From positions 1-64,000 of the forward strand of contig SVIH01000012.1 of NCBI GenBank assembly GCA_015069575.1: a DNA stretch of 64,000 bases. The letters are read 5' to 3'. This DNA comes from Clostridiales bacterium (GTDB lineage: Bacteria; Bacillota; Clostridia; Christensenellales; QALW01). Of this stretch, positions 38,601 to 48,776 are shown piece after piece. Position numbers and translations under genes: made by a program. Positions within the stretch are counted from its first letter, which is position 1; each line of letters starts with the position of its first letter. The notes below the pieces were generated by a model, which saw nothing but the letters and a program-made list of their open reading frames with translations, did no database searches and had not been told where the DNA came from.

Positions 38601-38852
38601 GATATTGTGAATGTATCTGGGTTTGCAGCCGCAGCATCCTTTATTCCGCTGATGTTTAGATTTGATTGCGTGACGGTAATCGATGTTATTATTACCTTAC
38701 TTCTATCAGGGATTTTGGAATTTGCTTTGTTAAAAACAGGAGAATCTGAGAGATTAAGTGCTGATACAGATTGAGTTGAAAAAGAAATAATATAATTGTG
38801 AGGGTTCGAATTCATATGCAAAAGTGACGAAAATATCTTTTTTGTAGCCCAT

Positions 38853-39081
38853 AGACAAACAAAGAAACACTGCTTTTGCAGTGTTTTTTTGTTTTACAGG
38901 GTATTGTGTGTTTTGAACACGAGCGCCGGTTCCGGCGGGAGTAAAAACTCAGAGCGCACCCAGTGGGTGATGAAGCGATGAGTTTTTAGTGCAGTGGTCA
39001 AAATCTGCAACAAACATTTATGTGAGTGCCCGCAGATTTTGGGTACCACAAGGGAGCAACGTAGTTGTGAAAATCTCTCTG
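38853..39081 (+). repeat. tRNA-tail-associated structured repeat, copy C
   Basis: Near-identical to copy A with paired substitutions; ends aaatctctctgtc. Confidence 0.85.
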
Positions 39082-39212
39082 TCAGATTTTTATCTTGCCT
39101 TTTTGCTTCGGTAATGCTATAATAAACCATAATGTTGGTAATATTTGCTATTTTATATTGAGTGTATTTTAACCAAAGTTATTTTGATTAGCAGAAACAC
39201 GAGGAGCCTTTT

Positions 39213-39515
39213 ATGAATAAACTTATTTCTACGATTAAACAAATGAGTCTTTTTCAAAAAATCCAGTTTTTAAGTGCATTTGTACCGCGACTATCAATTA
39301 TATTTGTTTTTACAACAACTTATATTGTTTGCTGCAAAAACAAATTGGGATATCTTCTGTTTACGCTTTGCTCTTTCTCTTATTTTATTTTGTTTTTTAT
39401 CTTTTCAAGTATTAATATTTTGCCACTGTTTAAATACTTAATTTGCGTACTCATATCATTAATTGGAAATTTTTTTATGATTCTTATTCAACGCAGTAAA
39501 ACGCAAACCTTCTAA
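39213..39515 (+). CDS. Small membrane protein
   Basis: Hydrophobic 100-aa ORF with RBS cgaggag. Confidence 0.5.
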   Translation: MNKLISTIKQMSLFQKIQFLSAFVPRLSIIFVFTTTYIVCCKNKLGYLLFTLCSFSYFILFFIFSSINILPLFKYLICVLISLIGNFFMILIQRSKTQTF

Positions 39516-39550
39516 AAAAAACACTTGCTTTACGCAAGTGTTTTTGTTTT

Positions 39551-40174
39551 TTATTCAGCTATCGGTTCTGCCTGTGCTTCAACTTCTTCGTTCTGAGGTT
39601 TCAAGCTTAAATATGCATTAGTGAAAGTTGCCTGCATATAAGGAACAACCCATATAGCAGCAAGACCGAATGTAATTGCAACTAACAGTGCCCAACCTAT
39701 AAATGAAAGTTCTAACACAAAGAGGTCCATTTTGTGACCTTCAGTCATTTTCTTTGATGCCTCAATGCATTCTAGCGCAGCCTTGCCTTTGTTTTCAGCA
39801 AGCACGAACATTGACATTGAATATGAAATTCCTTTAATAATGCCAGGAATAACAAAAAGCAATGACCACAAGAATGTAAATAAACCTACAAGGAATGTAA
39901 CCTTAAATGCACTCCAGAAATCATCAAAACCGCTGAACGCATCACTTGCCTTTGGATTTTCGCCTTTAGTTAATGAAAGATATACCCTAACCATACTAAG
40001 TGAAAAAGCAGGCGTAATAATTATCGAAGCAATAATGCTACCACCGGGAATTAAATTAAGTAACGCACCTGCAACTGCTGAAATTACAGCAATAATAAGT
40101 GCAATTACAAATAAAACTCCTATTTTACCTTTAATCTGTTGTTTGGCTTTTTCTTTTAATTCTACTCTGTTCAT
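39551..40174 (-). CDS. DUF975 family membrane protein
   Basis: MNRVELKEKAKQQIKGKIGVLFVIALI. Confidence 0.85.
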   Translation of the reverse strand: MNRVELKEKAKQQIKGKIGVLFVIALIIAVISAVAGALLNLIPGGSIIASIIITPAFSLSMVRVYLSLTKGENPKASDAFSGFDDFWSAFKVTFLVGLFTFLWSLLFVIPGIIKGISYSMSMFVLAENKGKAALECIEASKKMTEGHKMDLFVLELSFIGWALLVAITFGLAAIWVVPYMQATFTNAYLSLKPQNEEVEAQAEPIAE

Positions 40175-40310
40175 AAATTTTCTCCTTTTCTCTCATTTGA
40201 ATTAATTTTATCATACAACAAATGAAATTTCAATAGTTTTTTTGTTGCTTTTTACACAATAAAATGCTATAATCACAAAAAATATTACATTAAAGATAAA
40301 GGAGATTATT

Positions 40311-41333
40311 ATGCCTCAATTGCTATTACCTCTCATAATGCTTATAATCGGTTTTGTTTTGTTAATAAAAGGTGGAGACTGGTTTGTTGACGGCGCATCA
40401 GGAATTGCAAGAAGATTTCATTTGCCTGAAATTTTAATTGGTGCAACAGTTGTTTCAATTGGAACTACTTTGCCTGAGGTTATGGTTTCGGCAGGAGCTG
40501 CATTACAGGGAAGTGGCTCTATTGCTTATGGAAATGCCATTGGTTCGATTATTTGTAACACTTCATTGATTGCAGCAATTACCATCGCTGTTAAACCTGG
40601 TCTTGCAGCAAGAAAAAGTCTTTTTGTTCCCGTACTATTCTTTTTGGGCGCAACATTAATTTATTGCGTAAGCGCATACATTTTTAACCGTTTTTCACTT
40701 TTAATCGGTATTGTTTTACTTTTAACCTTTTTTACCTATATGATTACAACGGTTTTGCGTATGAAAAACAGCGCCACCACAAAGGATATTTCAGAAGAAG
40801 CTCTTGAAGCCATAAGCGGAGAAGACCATGTTGTTGAATCAGAAAAAGAAGGCACGAAGGATTCTCTTTTAAAAGATATTGTTTTGCTTATTCTTGGTGC
40901 AATCTTAATTGCTTTCGGCGCTGATTTCCTTGTTGATAACGCTATTATTGTTGCACAGCACTTTGGTGTTTCCGAAAAAGTTATCGGCCTTACCATTGTT
41001 GCCCTTGGCACTTCTTTGCCCGAGTTTGTAACCGCCATTACATCTTTAATAAAGGGTCACGGTTCACTTTCATTAGGCAATATAATTGGTGCAAACATAT
41101 TTAACCTTGTGCTTGTAAGTGGCGTTGCTGTTACAATCAGCCCATTTGACCTGCCTGTTTCATCTTTAATCAACGGTATAAATTCCTCACTTATTATTGA
41201 TATTCCCATAATGGTTTTAGTAATGCTTATTTTAACCGTGCCAACTTTAATAAAAGAAAAACTTTCACGTTGGCAAGGAATTTTACTGTTGGTTATTTAC
41301 GCCGGTTTTTGCGCCGTGCAATTTGCAATATAA
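40311..41333 (+). CDS. CaCA family Na+/Ca2+ antiporter
   Basis: Duplicated GATVVSIGTTLPEV / GLTIVALGTSLPEFVTA alpha repeats. Confidence 0.95.
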   Translation: MPQLLLPLIMLIIGFVLLIKGGDWFVDGASGIARRFHLPEILIGATVVSIGTTLPEVMVSAGAALQGSGSIAYGNAIGSIICNTSLIAAITIAVKPGLAARKSLFVPVLFFLGATLIYCVSAYIFNRFSLLIGIVLLLTFFTYMITTVLRMKNSATTKDISEEALEAISGEDHVVESEKEGTKDSLLKDIVLLILGAILIAFGADFLVDNAIIVAQHFGVSEKVIGLTIVALGTSLPEFVTAITSLIKGHGSLSLGNIIGANIFNLVLVSGVAVTISPFDLPVSSLINGINSSLIIDIPIMVLVMLILTVPTLIKEKLSRWQGILLLVIYAGFCAVQFAI

Positions 41334-41398
41334 TTAAAAGCACCCACTTGGGAGACACTTTGCAAAGAAGTTTCTCCCAATTTCTTTTTTTTATTAAA

Positions 41399-41683
41399 AA
41401 TGACACTTTCGCTTTGAAAGTGTCATAGTGGGTTACATACTTTGAAATTATACCTATCTCAAAAATAAAAAGATTAGTGATATTGTGAGACAGGTCTCAC
41501 AGTGATATTTTGCCTTGCGGCAAAGTGATATTGAAACTTACTGTTTCAGTGATATTATATTCGCCCTTAAAACTCGCGAAGCGAATATAACTTGGGCTTT
41601 AGCCCAAATATAACTGCGTAGCAATATAACTCGCCACCCGCGAATATAACAGAGGCACACTTCCTTACGGAGTGTGCCTCTTT
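41399..41683. repeat. Bipartite palindrome array 1
   Basis: Hairpins separated by AGTGATATT x4 then AATATAAC(T/A) x4. Confidence 0.8.
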
Positions 41684-41693
41684 TGGTGTTTTT

Positions 41694-41990
41694 TTATTTT
41701 AATAAATCGTCATACTGACCTTTATCTTTATTCCTTTTATAAAGCACAAATCGTGTGCCGATTACCTGTACGCTTTCGCTATCCGTATCTTCTGCTAACT
41801 GGAAAGCAGCTTCCCGGGCAGTTACAGGTGAAGTTTCAAGCACCCTTAATTTTATAAGTTCGCGTGCAGATAGAGCTTCAATAACCTGGCGAACAAGATT
41901 ATGGTTAATCCCATCCTTGCCAACTTGAAGTATTGTATCCATTTTATTTGCGCATCCGCGAAGGCGGGCACGTTGTTTACTTGTAAGCAT
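41694..41990 (-). CDS. yhbY: YhbY family RNA-binding protein
   Basis: LTSKQRARLRGCANKMDTILQVGKDGINHNLVRQVIEALSARELIKLRV. Confidence 0.9.
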   Translation of the reverse strand: MLTSKQRARLRGCANKMDTILQVGKDGINHNLVRQVIEALSARELIKLRVLETSPVTAREAAFQLAEDTDSESVQVIGTRFVLYKRNKDKGQYDDLLK

Positions 41991-42116
41991 ATTAATCTTC
42001 CTTTTTTTATTTTTTATTCATTTTACACTTTTTTTATTTTAAGGTCAATATAATTATTTGAAATTTTTAAATATTACAAAAATATTACATTGACATTTAT
42101 TTTTTGATGTTATATA

Positions 42117-42692
42117 ATGTATTTACAGAAAAACATTAATATTTTATGGAGGGCTGTATTTATGAAAAAATTTTTTGCTGATTTTTTATCAGATCCCGTT
42201 TCCCGTGCTATTTCCACAGTAATTGCAGGCATTTTAATAACTGTTTTTCATTCTGTTGCCCTTGATATAGTTTGCATTGCTCTTGGTTGTATTCTTACTG
42301 TTATAGGTTTTATAAACATTATTAAATATTTTCGCAAACCTATGGACACAAATTTTAATTTATTAACAGGTCTTATTTTTGCAGCGCTTGGAATTACCGT
42401 TATTATTGATCCTTCATCATTAATCGGTCTTGTAGCTGTTGCATTTGGAATCATAATACTTTATCACGGAATCGTGAATCTTCAAAGTGCGCTTCAGTTA
42501 AAAAAATTAAATTATAAGTTCTGGTATATTGCACTTGTTTTTGCATTGCTTACGGTTTTTGCAGGCGTATTGTTAATTACCCTTAAAAACCTGATGCTTG
42601 ATGCCATTGCTCTTACCGCAGGCTTAATCCTTATAGTTGAAGGTGCGCTTAATACTTGGACTGCAGTAAAGGTAAAAAAGACAAATGGTTAA
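42117..42692 (+). CDS. DUF308/HdeD-like membrane protein (start probably 42162)
   Basis: Multi-TM; MKKFFADFLSDPVSRAISTVIAG. Confidence 0.75.
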   Translation: MYLQKNINILWRAVFMKKFFADFLSDPVSRAISTVIAGILITVFHSVALDIVCIALGCILTVIGFINIIKYFRKPMDTNFNLLTGLIFAALGITVIIDPSSLIGLVAVAFGIIILYHGIVNLQSALQLKKLNYKFWYIALVFALLTVFAGVLLITLKNLMLDAIALTAGLILIVEGALNTWTAVKVKKTNG

Positions 42693-43800
42693 TTTAAAAA
42701 GAATTCTTGCCTGTATAATATGCGTATTTTTATTATTGAATACAGGCTGCAAAAAAAATGATCCTGATGTACCAACAGGTATTCAACAAAACATAAAAAA
42801 GCTGGCATTGATAACATCTGATATTGAAATTGAGCTTGACTATAATTACGCTGCTATATGGGAAGGCGTTTTATCTTGTTGTCAAACCAACAACATAAAC
42901 TATAGTTTTTATATGCCTGACGATATGTCTGAGCAAGCCCTTAGCCAGCAATTTGAATATGCAGTAGGCGATGGTGCATCTACTATCATGTGCATGGGTG
43001 ATGAATTTGCACCTGTTATCAAAGTTATGCAGGATAAATACCCTGATGTAAACTTTGTTGCCATTGATGTTCCTGCTGACAGTATCGGTGAATTAAAAAA
43101 GAACACACATTGTGTAATGTTCCGCCAAGAACAAGGCGGTTACATTGTAGGATACGCTTCTGTTAAAGACGGGTTTACAAAATTAGCTTATATGGGCGAC
43201 CATAAATCAGCAACATATGAAGCATATGTTAATGGTTTTATCAAAGGTATTAACGATGCAGCAGTGCAAAGTAATATTCCTGTTTCTATAGAAATTGCTT
43301 ATATCAGTGATTTTGACAGTCCTGATTTTGCCTTTGACCATGTTGGTTCGTGGTTCAGCGGCGGCACCGAACTGTTAATGATATGTGCTGATGATTACTT
43401 TACAGAATCTTGCGCGCAACACGCAGTAAATAATATGGGTTATATGATTGGCACAGATAACGATAAATCCCATTTAGGTGCAAACCTGGACTACAATCCA
43501 TTTATTACCAGCGCGCAAAAAGGATTAAGAGAAGTTGTTGATACTACTTTAGAAATGGTTATTTCAGGCCAATGGGACGATTCTTTAGGCGGAAAAACTC
43601 TTTATTACGGCTTGCAGAACGGTAATTACATTTACTTGCCCGATCATGAAGCCACCTGGCTTTTTTCAGGATTTTCTTTGGAAGATTACCAAACCTTAAA
43701 AAACAGCATCGCAACAGGTTCAACGCTTATTGACGGAAGTAAAATGCCAACCGTAAATGAAGACCTTGTAAAAATAAATATCAAAACTGCAGAAGATTAA
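42685..43800 (+). CDS. BMP-family ABC transporter substrate-binding lipoprotein
   Basis: Lipobox LLNTGC; QEQGGYIVGYASVKDGFTKLAYMG. Confidence 0.85.
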   Translation: MVNLKRILACIICVFLLLNTGCKKNDPDVPTGIQQNIKKLALITSDIEIELDYNYAAIWEGVLSCCQTNNINYSFYMPDDMSEQALSQQFEYAVGDGASTIMCMGDEFAPVIKVMQDKYPDVNFVAIDVPADSIGELKKNTHCVMFRQEQGGYIVGYASVKDGFTKLAYMGDHKSATYEAYVNGFIKGINDAAVQSNIPVSIEIAYISDFDSPDFAFDHVGSWFSGGTELLMICADDYFTESCAQHAVNNMGYMIGTDNDKSHLGANLDYNPFITSAQKGLREVVDTTLEMVISGQWDDSLGGKTLYYGLQNGNYIYLPDHEATWLFSGFSLEDYQTLKNSIATGSTLIDGSKMPTVNEDLVKINIKTAED

Positions 43801-43850
43801 AAAAACAAAAAGCCTTGATAAAATCAAGGCTTTTATTTTTTATGTAAAAA

Positions 43851-44417
43851 TTATTTTACGATATATCCTTCTTTAACGCCGAATGCTGCATTTGCTTCAT
43901 CAGTATCAATATGCATAGCAAGTGCAAACTTTTCGCTTACGCGAACAACAACATCACCAAAGATACAGCTTCTCTCTGCGCTTTCAGCTTTAACTGAAAC
44001 GATTTCCTTATCTTTAACGCCAAGTTTTTCAGCATCAGCGGGAGTCATATGAATATGCCTTTTTGCAACGATAACGCCTTCTGCAATTTCAATTTCACCA
44101 CAAGGACCAACGAGTTTGCAACCGGGTGTGCCCTTAATATCGCCTGATTCTTTAATAGCAATGCCAACACCGATAGAACGGGCATCTGTTGCTGAAAGTT
44201 CAACCTGAGTATCAGGGCGAACAGGACCTAAAATACTTACGCCTGCAAGTTCTTTTTTAGGGCCAACAACTGTAACGCGTTCTTCGCATGCATACTGACC
44301 GGGCTGTGAAAGATCCTTTTTAGCGGTTAACTGATAGCCTGCGCCAAACAAAGTTTCTAAAGCTTCCTGTGAAACGTGAACATGGCGGGCACTTGTTTCA
44401 ATAATAAATTTATCCAT
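43851..44417 (-). CDS. pduL: PduL phosphotransacylase
   Basis: SARHVHVSQEALETLFG...GPVRPDTQVELSATDARSIGV...AKRHIHMTPADAEKLGV. Confidence 0.95.
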   Translation of the reverse strand: MDKFIIETSARHVHVSQEALETLFGAGYQLTAKKDLSQPGQYACEERVTVVGPKKELAGVSILGPVRPDTQVELSATDARSIGVGIAIKESGDIKGTPGCKLVGPCGEIEIAEGVIVAKRHIHMTPADAEKLGVKDKEIVSVKAESAERSCIFGDVVVRVSEKFALAMHIDTDEANAAFGVKEGYIVK

Positions 44418-44496
44418 TTTAAAAATCTTCCTTTCAAAATTACTGGCTATATTCTACAACATATACTGTTTTTTTGCAAATGTTTTTTAAATATAA

Positions 44497-45144
44497 CTAT
44501 GTTACATTTACAAATTTAATAGATGATATCTGTTGGTCAATAATGGGGCGGTCGCTTAGATTAGTTTTTGTTGTTGCAATTTTATCTAAAACATCAAAAC
44601 CTGCAATTAATTCACCAAACGCCGCGTACTTTCCATCAAGGGAAGATCTGCAATCACCATGGCAGATAAAAAACTGCGAAGACGCTGAATCAGGATTATC
44701 AGTTCTTGCCATTGATAAGACTCCTTTTTTGTGGCTTAAATTATTATTAAAACCGTTTATGCCAAACTCCCCTTTAATTTTATCCTTGCTTCCGCCTGTA
44801 CCTAATCCCGTTGGATCCCCTGTCTGAATAACAAAATCTTTAATTACTCTGTGAAAAGTTAATCCGTTATAAAAATTTTCTGAAACAAGTTTTTTAAAAT
44901 TTGAAACCGTTATAGGCGCTGTTTCAGGATAAAGGCGGGCTATCATTATTCCCCCGTCCATCATTTCAATTTTAACATAATCAGTTTGCTCGTCTGTTTC
45001 AACAAAAGAAATGTTTTCCTTTTCCCCTTCTTTTGTATCTTCGTGAGTGTTTAACTGACCATTATTACAGCCCGCAAACAAAAATATAATCAAAAACAAA
45101 GAAACTAATTTAATCAAGTTCTTTAACGCCTGTGTAGAGTTCAT
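44497..45144 (-). CDS. Cyclophilin-type peptidyl-prolyl isomerase lipoprotein
   Basis: Lipobox LFAGC; FHRVIKDFVIQTGDPTGLGTGG. Confidence 0.95.
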   Translation of the reverse strand: MNSTQALKNLIKLVSLFLIIFLFAGCNNGQLNTHEDTKEGEKENISFVETDEQTDYVKIEMMDGGIMIARLYPETAPITVSNFKKLVSENFYNGLTFHRVIKDFVIQTGDPTGLGTGGSKDKIKGEFGINGFNNNLSHKKGVLSMARTDNPDSASSQFFICHGDCRSSLDGKYAAFGELIAGFDVLDKIATTKTNLSDRPIIDQQISSIKFVNVT

Positions 45145-46975
45145 AATATCTTCCTTTCAGTTTCAAAAGGTCTTCATGATTACCGCGTTCAATAATTTCG
45201 CCGTTTTCCAAAACCATAATAGCGTTGGCGTTGCGCACAGTTGAAAGCCTGTGTGCAATAACAAAAGTAGTGCGGTTTTTCATTAACCTTTCCATACCGT
45301 GTTCAATATGCCTTTCCGTTCTTGTATCAACTGAACTTGTTGCTTCATCAAGAACAAGAATCGGCGCTTTAGAAAGCGCTGCACGGGCAATATTTAAAAG
45401 CTGTTTTTGCCCCTGTGAAAGATTTGCGCCATCACCGGTTATCATAGTGTTATAGCCCTGGCTTAAACGCATAATAAACGAGTGGGCACTTGCTGTTTTT
45501 GCCGCTTCAATAACTTCTTCATCTGTTGCATCTAATCTACCATAACGAATATTTTCCATAACCGTTCCTGTAAAAAGATGCGTATCCTGTAAAACCATTG
45601 CGATATTCTGCCTTAAAACATCTCGTTTTATATCCTTAATATTAATACCATCAATGGTGATTTTACCTTCTTCAATATCATAAAAACGATTTAAAAGGTT
45701 TGTTACAGTAGTTTTTCCTGCACCCGTTGAACCAACAAATGCAATTTTTTGTCCCGCTTTTGCATACAAAGAAATATTTTTTAACACAGTTGTTTGCGGA
45801 ACATACCCAAATGTAACATTTTCAAGCACAACTTCACCTTTTAAAACAGGTGTTTGCGCATCTGATTTATCCGGTGTTTCAGGAGGCATATCCATAACGG
45901 CAAAAACCCGTTCTGCACCTGCCAAAGCAGCAAAAATGGTGCTCATTTGTTGTGAAATCATATTTATGGGCATTGAAAAACTACGGGAAAGCCCACAGAA
46001 CAAGCCAACGCTACCAACATCGCACACACCTGCCAGGCACAAAAGACCGCCAATGCCTGCAGTTAAGCCGTAACTGATCTGGCTGAAATTATGCATTATC
46101 GGACCCATTATTCCGCCAAAGAACTGGGCTTTAAACAATTTATCACGCATATCACCGTTTAAAAGATCAAACTCTTCCTGGCAAACATCTTCGTGATTGA
46201 ATACTTTTACAACTTTAACACCGTTAACGGTTTCTTCAATATATCCGTTCATCGCGCCAAGCGCCGCCTGTTGCTGTTTATAATATTTACCTGAATGTTT
46301 GGCAATTAATCCACCGCCAAAGGTAAATATAGGAATAAACGCAACGGTTATCAAAGTAAGCCATATGTTTGAAGTAACCATTAAAACAAAGGTTGCAATA
46401 AGTTGCACTAACCCTGAAAAAGTACTTGTAAGGGTTTGGGTTATCATTATATCAATATTATCAACATCGTTGGTAAAACGGCTCATAACTTCACCGGTTG
46501 TATTTTTATCAAAGTAACTTGTAGGAAGCATCTGTATTTTATCAAACAGGTCATTCCTTAACTTTTCAATAGAACGCTGTGAAATTTTAAGCATCATTTT
46601 TGCCTGAAGATAGTTTGAACAAATACCTACAAGGTAAACACCCCCTAAAAGCATAAGGGTCTGGGCAAGATAACCTATTCTTTCTAACGCAGTTTTATCT
46701 TTTTCAACAAGTTCGTTAATAATAGGGCGCAAAAGACCTGTTGCAAAAACGCTTGTAACACTTGTAACAAGAATAAGCAAAAATACAACTAAAAGCAGAT
46801 ACTTATATTTTGCAATATAAGAAAACATCCTTGTAATTACACTTTTTATATTTTTAGGTTTGCCCGTCATTCTTGGTGCGCCCGGTCCGCCCCTGCGTCC
46901 GCCAGGACCACGCCTTGCACTTTCATTTACTGCGCGTGCGTATTGTTTTTGGAGGTCAGCTAAAGTTCTTTTCAT
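45110..46975 (-). CDS. ABC exporter, ATP-binding/permease
   Basis: GSTGAGKTTVTNLL; LSQGQKQLLNIARA. Confidence 0.95.
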   Translation of the reverse strand: MKRTLADLQKQYARAVNESARRGPGGRRGGPGAPRMTGKPKNIKSVITRMFSYIAKYKYLLLVVFLLILVTSVTSVFATGLLRPIINELVEKDKTALERIGYLAQTLMLLGGVYLVGICSNYLQAKMMLKISQRSIEKLRNDLFDKIQMLPTSYFDKNTTGEVMSRFTNDVDNIDIMITQTLTSTFSGLVQLIATFVLMVTSNIWLTLITVAFIPIFTFGGGLIAKHSGKYYKQQQAALGAMNGYIEETVNGVKVVKVFNHEDVCQEEFDLLNGDMRDKLFKAQFFGGIMGPIMHNFSQISYGLTAGIGGLLCLAGVCDVGSVGLFCGLSRSFSMPINMISQQMSTIFAALAGAERVFAVMDMPPETPDKSDAQTPVLKGEVVLENVTFGYVPQTTVLKNISLYAKAGQKIAFVGSTGAGKTTVTNLLNRFYDIEEGKITIDGINIKDIKRDVLRQNIAMVLQDTHLFTGTVMENIRYGRLDATDEEVIEAAKTASAHSFIMRLSQGYNTMITGDGANLSQGQKQLLNIARAALSKAPILVLDEATSSVDTRTERHIEHGMERLMKNRTTFVIAHRLSTVRNANAIMVLENGEIIERGNHEDLLKLKGRYYELYTGVKELD

Positions 46976-46976
46976 A

Positions 46977-48776
46977 TTATGCTTCCTCCTTATCTATCTG
47001 AGAATAGTATATTTCCTGATATTCCTTATTATTTTTAATAAGTTCATCATGTGTGCCTACGCCTGTAATTTTGCCTTCATCCATAACAACTATCATGTCA
47101 GCATCAATAACAGAAGAAATGCGCTGGGCAATAATTATTTTTGTAGTTTCTTTAAGTTCATTTTTAAAGGTTTCCCTTATCTGTTTTTCTGTAGCAGTAT
47201 CTACCGCGCTTGTAGAATCATCAAAAATAATTATCTTTGGCTTTTTTAAAAGAGCGCGGGCAATACAAAGCCTTTGTTTCTGTCCGCCAGAAACATTCGT
47301 TCCGCCCTGTGAAAGATCAGTTTTATAGCCATCTTTAAATGTTGTTATAAATTTATCCGCCTGTGCATTTTTTGATGCGGCAATAATTTCTTCTTCCGTT
47401 GCATTTTCGTTGCCCCATCTTAAATTATCTTCAATACTGCCCGAAAACAGCACGTTCTTTTGCAGTACCATCGCAACGCCATCGCGGAGATTTTTAATAG
47501 AATAATCCTTTACATCTACCCCATCAACAAGTACCTGACCTTCATCTGCATCATAAAGGCGGGGTATCATTGAAACTAAAGTACTTTTGCCACAACCTGT
47601 TGAACCGATAATACCTACCGTTGCTTTTGCAGGTATTGTAAGATCAATATTATCAAGCACTTTTTCTTCGCTGTTTTTATAATAGCGGAAAGAAAGCTCC
47701 TTAAATTGAATACTTCCCTTTTCAACCATTAAATCAGGGTGCTTTGCATTTTCATCGGTTATATCAATTTTTTCATCAAGCACTTCACCGATACGCTTAC
47801 CTGATGCAAGTGCACGGGACATATTCATAAACATCATGGTTATCATCATCAAAGATGAAAGTATCTGCGTAATATACGTAATAAATGCAGTAAGATCGCC
47901 GGCTGTCATTGTTGAATTAATAACCATATTACCGCCAAACCAATAAACTGCAATAGTGGTTATATTCATAAAGAAAGTAACTAACGGTGAAAGCAAAATC
48001 ATAATATTCATTGCTTCATAGCCCGCCTGTTTAAGCTGACCGTTGGCTTTGCGGAATTTTTCACCTTCAAATTCCTGCCTTACAAAACTTTTAACTACGC
48101 GTACATTTGTGATGTTTTCCTGTACAGTTGAGTTAAGCCCATCGATCTTTTCCTGCATACATGAAAATTTAGGATAACTTTTTTTAATTATAAAGAATAT
48201 ACACACAAGCATTAATGGCATTACCACCGCCAGAACTAAGGTAAGGCTTGGATTTAATACTATTGCCATAATCAAAGCGCCAATAAGCATACCCGGTGAA
48301 CGAAGCGCCATTCTTAAAAGCATATTCACAAAGTTCTGCAACTGGGTAATATCATTTGTAAGCCTTGTTACAAGTGAGCCTGTTTGAAAACGATCAATAT
48401 TCTTAAAAGAAAATTTTTGCACCTGCTTATACACATCACGACGAACATCTGTTGCAAAATTTACCGATGCCTTTGCGCCAAACCAAGCGCCGCCTACACC
48501 GCCTATCATCATTAAAATAGCCGTTAAAATCATACCCGTCATCACAGCAACGATAAAGCCGTCACCTGTACCGAAAACAGTATATAACCATTTTACAATC
48601 TTAGGGGCTTCTTCACCTGAAACACCATAATCAATAATACTTGCCATAAGTTTAGGCAAAACCATTTCGCCTGCAACTTCAACAAGCATACAAATCGGCC
48701 CTAGAATAAAAGCAGGTAAATAGGGTTTTACATATTTAAACCATCGTTTCATCTTTTTTAACCTCTTCCTGTTCAA
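46977..48776 (-). CDS. ABC exporter, ATP-binding/permease
   Basis: GSTGCGKSTLVSMI; VSGGQKQRLCIARAL. Confidence 0.95.
   Translation of the reverse strand: MNRKRLKKMKRWFKYVKPYLPAFILGPICMLVEVAGEMVLPKLMASIIDYGVSGEEAPKIVKWLYTVFGTGDGFIVAVMTGMILTAILMMIGGVGGAWFGAKASVNFATDVRRDVYKQVQKFSFKNIDRFQTGSLVTRLTNDITQLQNFVNMLLRMALRSPGMLIGALIMAIVLNPSLTLVLAVVMPLMLVCIFFIIKKSYPKFSCMQEKIDGLNSTVQENITNVRVVKSFVRQEFEGEKFRKANGQLKQAGYEAMNIMILLSPLVTFFMNITTIAVYWFGGNMVINSTMTAGDLTAFITYITQILSSLMMITMMFMNMSRALASGKRIGEVLDEKIDITDENAKHPDLMVEKGSIQFKELSFRYYKNSEEKVLDNIDLTIPAKATVGIIGSTGCGKSTLVSMIPRLYDADEGQVLVDGVDVKDYSIKNLRDGVAMVLQKNVLFSGSIEDNLRWGNENATEEEIIAASKNAQADKFITTFKDGYKTDLSQGGTNVSGGQKQRLCIARALLKKPKIIIFDDSTSAVDTATEKQIRETFKNELKETTKIIIAQRISSVIDADMIVVMDEGKITGVGTHDELIKNNKEYQEIYYSQIDKEEA

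Noticed and set aside
38579-38821. 80-aa ORF downstream of sRNA copy 2 as cargo gene
   Set aside because: Weak start and no recognisable family; overlaps the sRNA terminator; possibly a remnant.
43851-44417. PduL as evidence of a microcompartment
   Set aside because: No shell proteins or other Pdu genes nearby; stand-alone phosphotransacylases are common.
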